The notes under the pieces: generated by a model
Database searches by the model: none
The model's input: only the letters and a program-made list of their open reading frames with translations
What the model was told of the DNA's origin: nothing
Assembly (NCBI GenBank): GCA_023415515.1
Contig: JAEZKH010000036.1
Coordinates: 1 to 21,615 of the forward strand
Length of the DNA: 21,615 nt
Source: Actinomycetes bacterium
GTDB lineage: Bacteria > Actinomycetota > Actinomycetes > Mycobacteriales > Mycobacteriaceae
Direction of reading: 5' to 3'
Position numbers and translations under genes: made by a program
In this document: positions 21,405 through 21,615 of the stretch, in pieces
How positions within the stretch are numbered: position 1 is the first letter of the stretch
Layout: every line of letters starts with the position of its first letter

Positions 21405-21615
21405 CCGTCACGAAGTCGCTACGTCGCCTGCTCGTGATCGCATCGTGTGTCGTCATGGCGGCAACGGGATGCTCGTTCGCGGGCCTGAATTCTCTACCTC
21501 TGCCGGGGACCGTGGGGCGGGGAGACGACGCCACGACTTACCACGTCCTCGTCGCCAACGTCGGTACGCTCGAACCCAATTCGCCGGTGCTACTGGACAT
21601 GTCTCTTATACACAA
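21401..21615 (+). CDS. mceE: MceE family lipoprotein, 3'-truncated by window edge
   Basis: Only about 66 native codons are present from ATG 21401. A signal peptide with arginines (K-S-L-R-R) and a hydrophobic core ends in A-T-G-Cys24, a lipoprotein-type cleavage site. It is followed by SFAGLNSLPLPG, the hallmark start of mature MceE lipoproteins, and then the beginning of the MCE domain (YHVLVANVGTLEPNSPVLLD). The frame then departs from the family after Asp66: the last 15-16 bases match sequencing adapter, so real coding sequence ends near 21599. mceF would be expected to follow. Confidence 0.9.
   Translation, partial: MTVTKSLRRLLVIASCVVMAATGCSFAGLNSLPLPGTVGRGDDATTYHVLVANVGTLEPNSPVLLDMSLIH
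21600..21615. other. Probable Nextera/Tn5 mosaic-end adapter at contig end
   Basis: Bases 21600-21614 are identical to 15 consecutive bases of the Tn5 mosaic end (TGTCTCTTATACACA), the sequence at Nextera adapter junctions. The stretch is AT-rich against a GC-rich background, sits exactly at the window edge and disrupts a conserved reading frame. It is best read as untrimmed adapter. Confidence 0.85.

Noticed and set aside
21600..21615. Real Tn5-type transposon end inserted in mceE
   Set aside because: Only 15-16 bases are seen, exactly at the sequence end, with the mosaic-end sequence used in library preparation; adapter carry-over is far more likely.
1..21615. tRNA or rRNA genes, CRISPR arrays, insertion sequences or prophage genes
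   Set aside because: No cloverleaf-like stretch, regularly spaced direct repeats, transposase or integrase motifs were recognised in reading both strands.

Overview
The window looks like chromosomal DNA of a fast-growing mycobacterium or a close mycolic-acid actinomycete. It is strongly G+C-rich, genes are packed with ATGA, GTGA and TGATG start/stop overlaps, GTG starts are common, and it carries a classical mce operon (yrbEA-yrbEB-mceABCDE). No tRNA, rRNA, CRISPR array or complete mobile element was seen. No gap between genes exceeds about 200 bases.

Layout. The left edge (1-1021, minus) is the N-terminal two thirds of an acyl-CoA synthetase (fadD). Divergent from it, 1124-3933 (plus) encodes a Baeyer-Villiger monooxygenase with the long N-terminal extension of 4-hydroxyacetophenone monooxygenase, overlapping a short-chain dehydrogenase. 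Two overlapping Dabb/ABM-like alpha-beta-barrel genes follow on the minus strand (4903 down to 3949). A divergent Old Yellow Enzyme homologue (5004-6251) converges on an HSL-type esterase that is coupled to an IclR regulator (7999 down to 6219). Upstream of the regulator is a striking AT-rich palindrome. A minus-strand operon (12190 down to 8190) encodes a [2Fe-2S] ferredoxin, an HsaA-like flavin monooxygenase oxygenase component, a BphC/HsaC-like extradiol dioxygenase and a KstD-related FAD dehydrogenase. A second, CHMO-type Baeyer-Villiger monooxygenase (12311-13942, plus) converges on an HsaD/BphD-like C-C hydrolase (14830 down to 13952). The mce operon starts divergently from that hydrolase and runs off the right edge inside mceE.

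How it may work together (inference). Phenol ortho-hydroxylation, meta cleavage and C-C hydrolysis correspond to the HsaA-HsaC-HsaD steps of steroid ring A/B breakdown. Here they are combined with two Baeyer-Villiger enzymes, an esterase, a delta-1-dehydrogenase-like flavoprotein, an ene-reductase, a CoA ligase and a lipid importer. This suggests import and oxidative breakdown of a polycyclic or alkyl-aromatic ketone (steroid, terpenoid or similar) by a pathway parallel to canonical cholesterol catabolism. No flavin reductase (HsaB), Rieske oxygenase (KshA) or downstream HsaEFG-type genes are in the window, so those functions would have to come from elsewhere.

Data quality: the last 15-16 bases match the Tn5/Nextera mosaic-end adapter and break the mceE reading frame, so the right edge is probably a contig end with untrimmed adapter.
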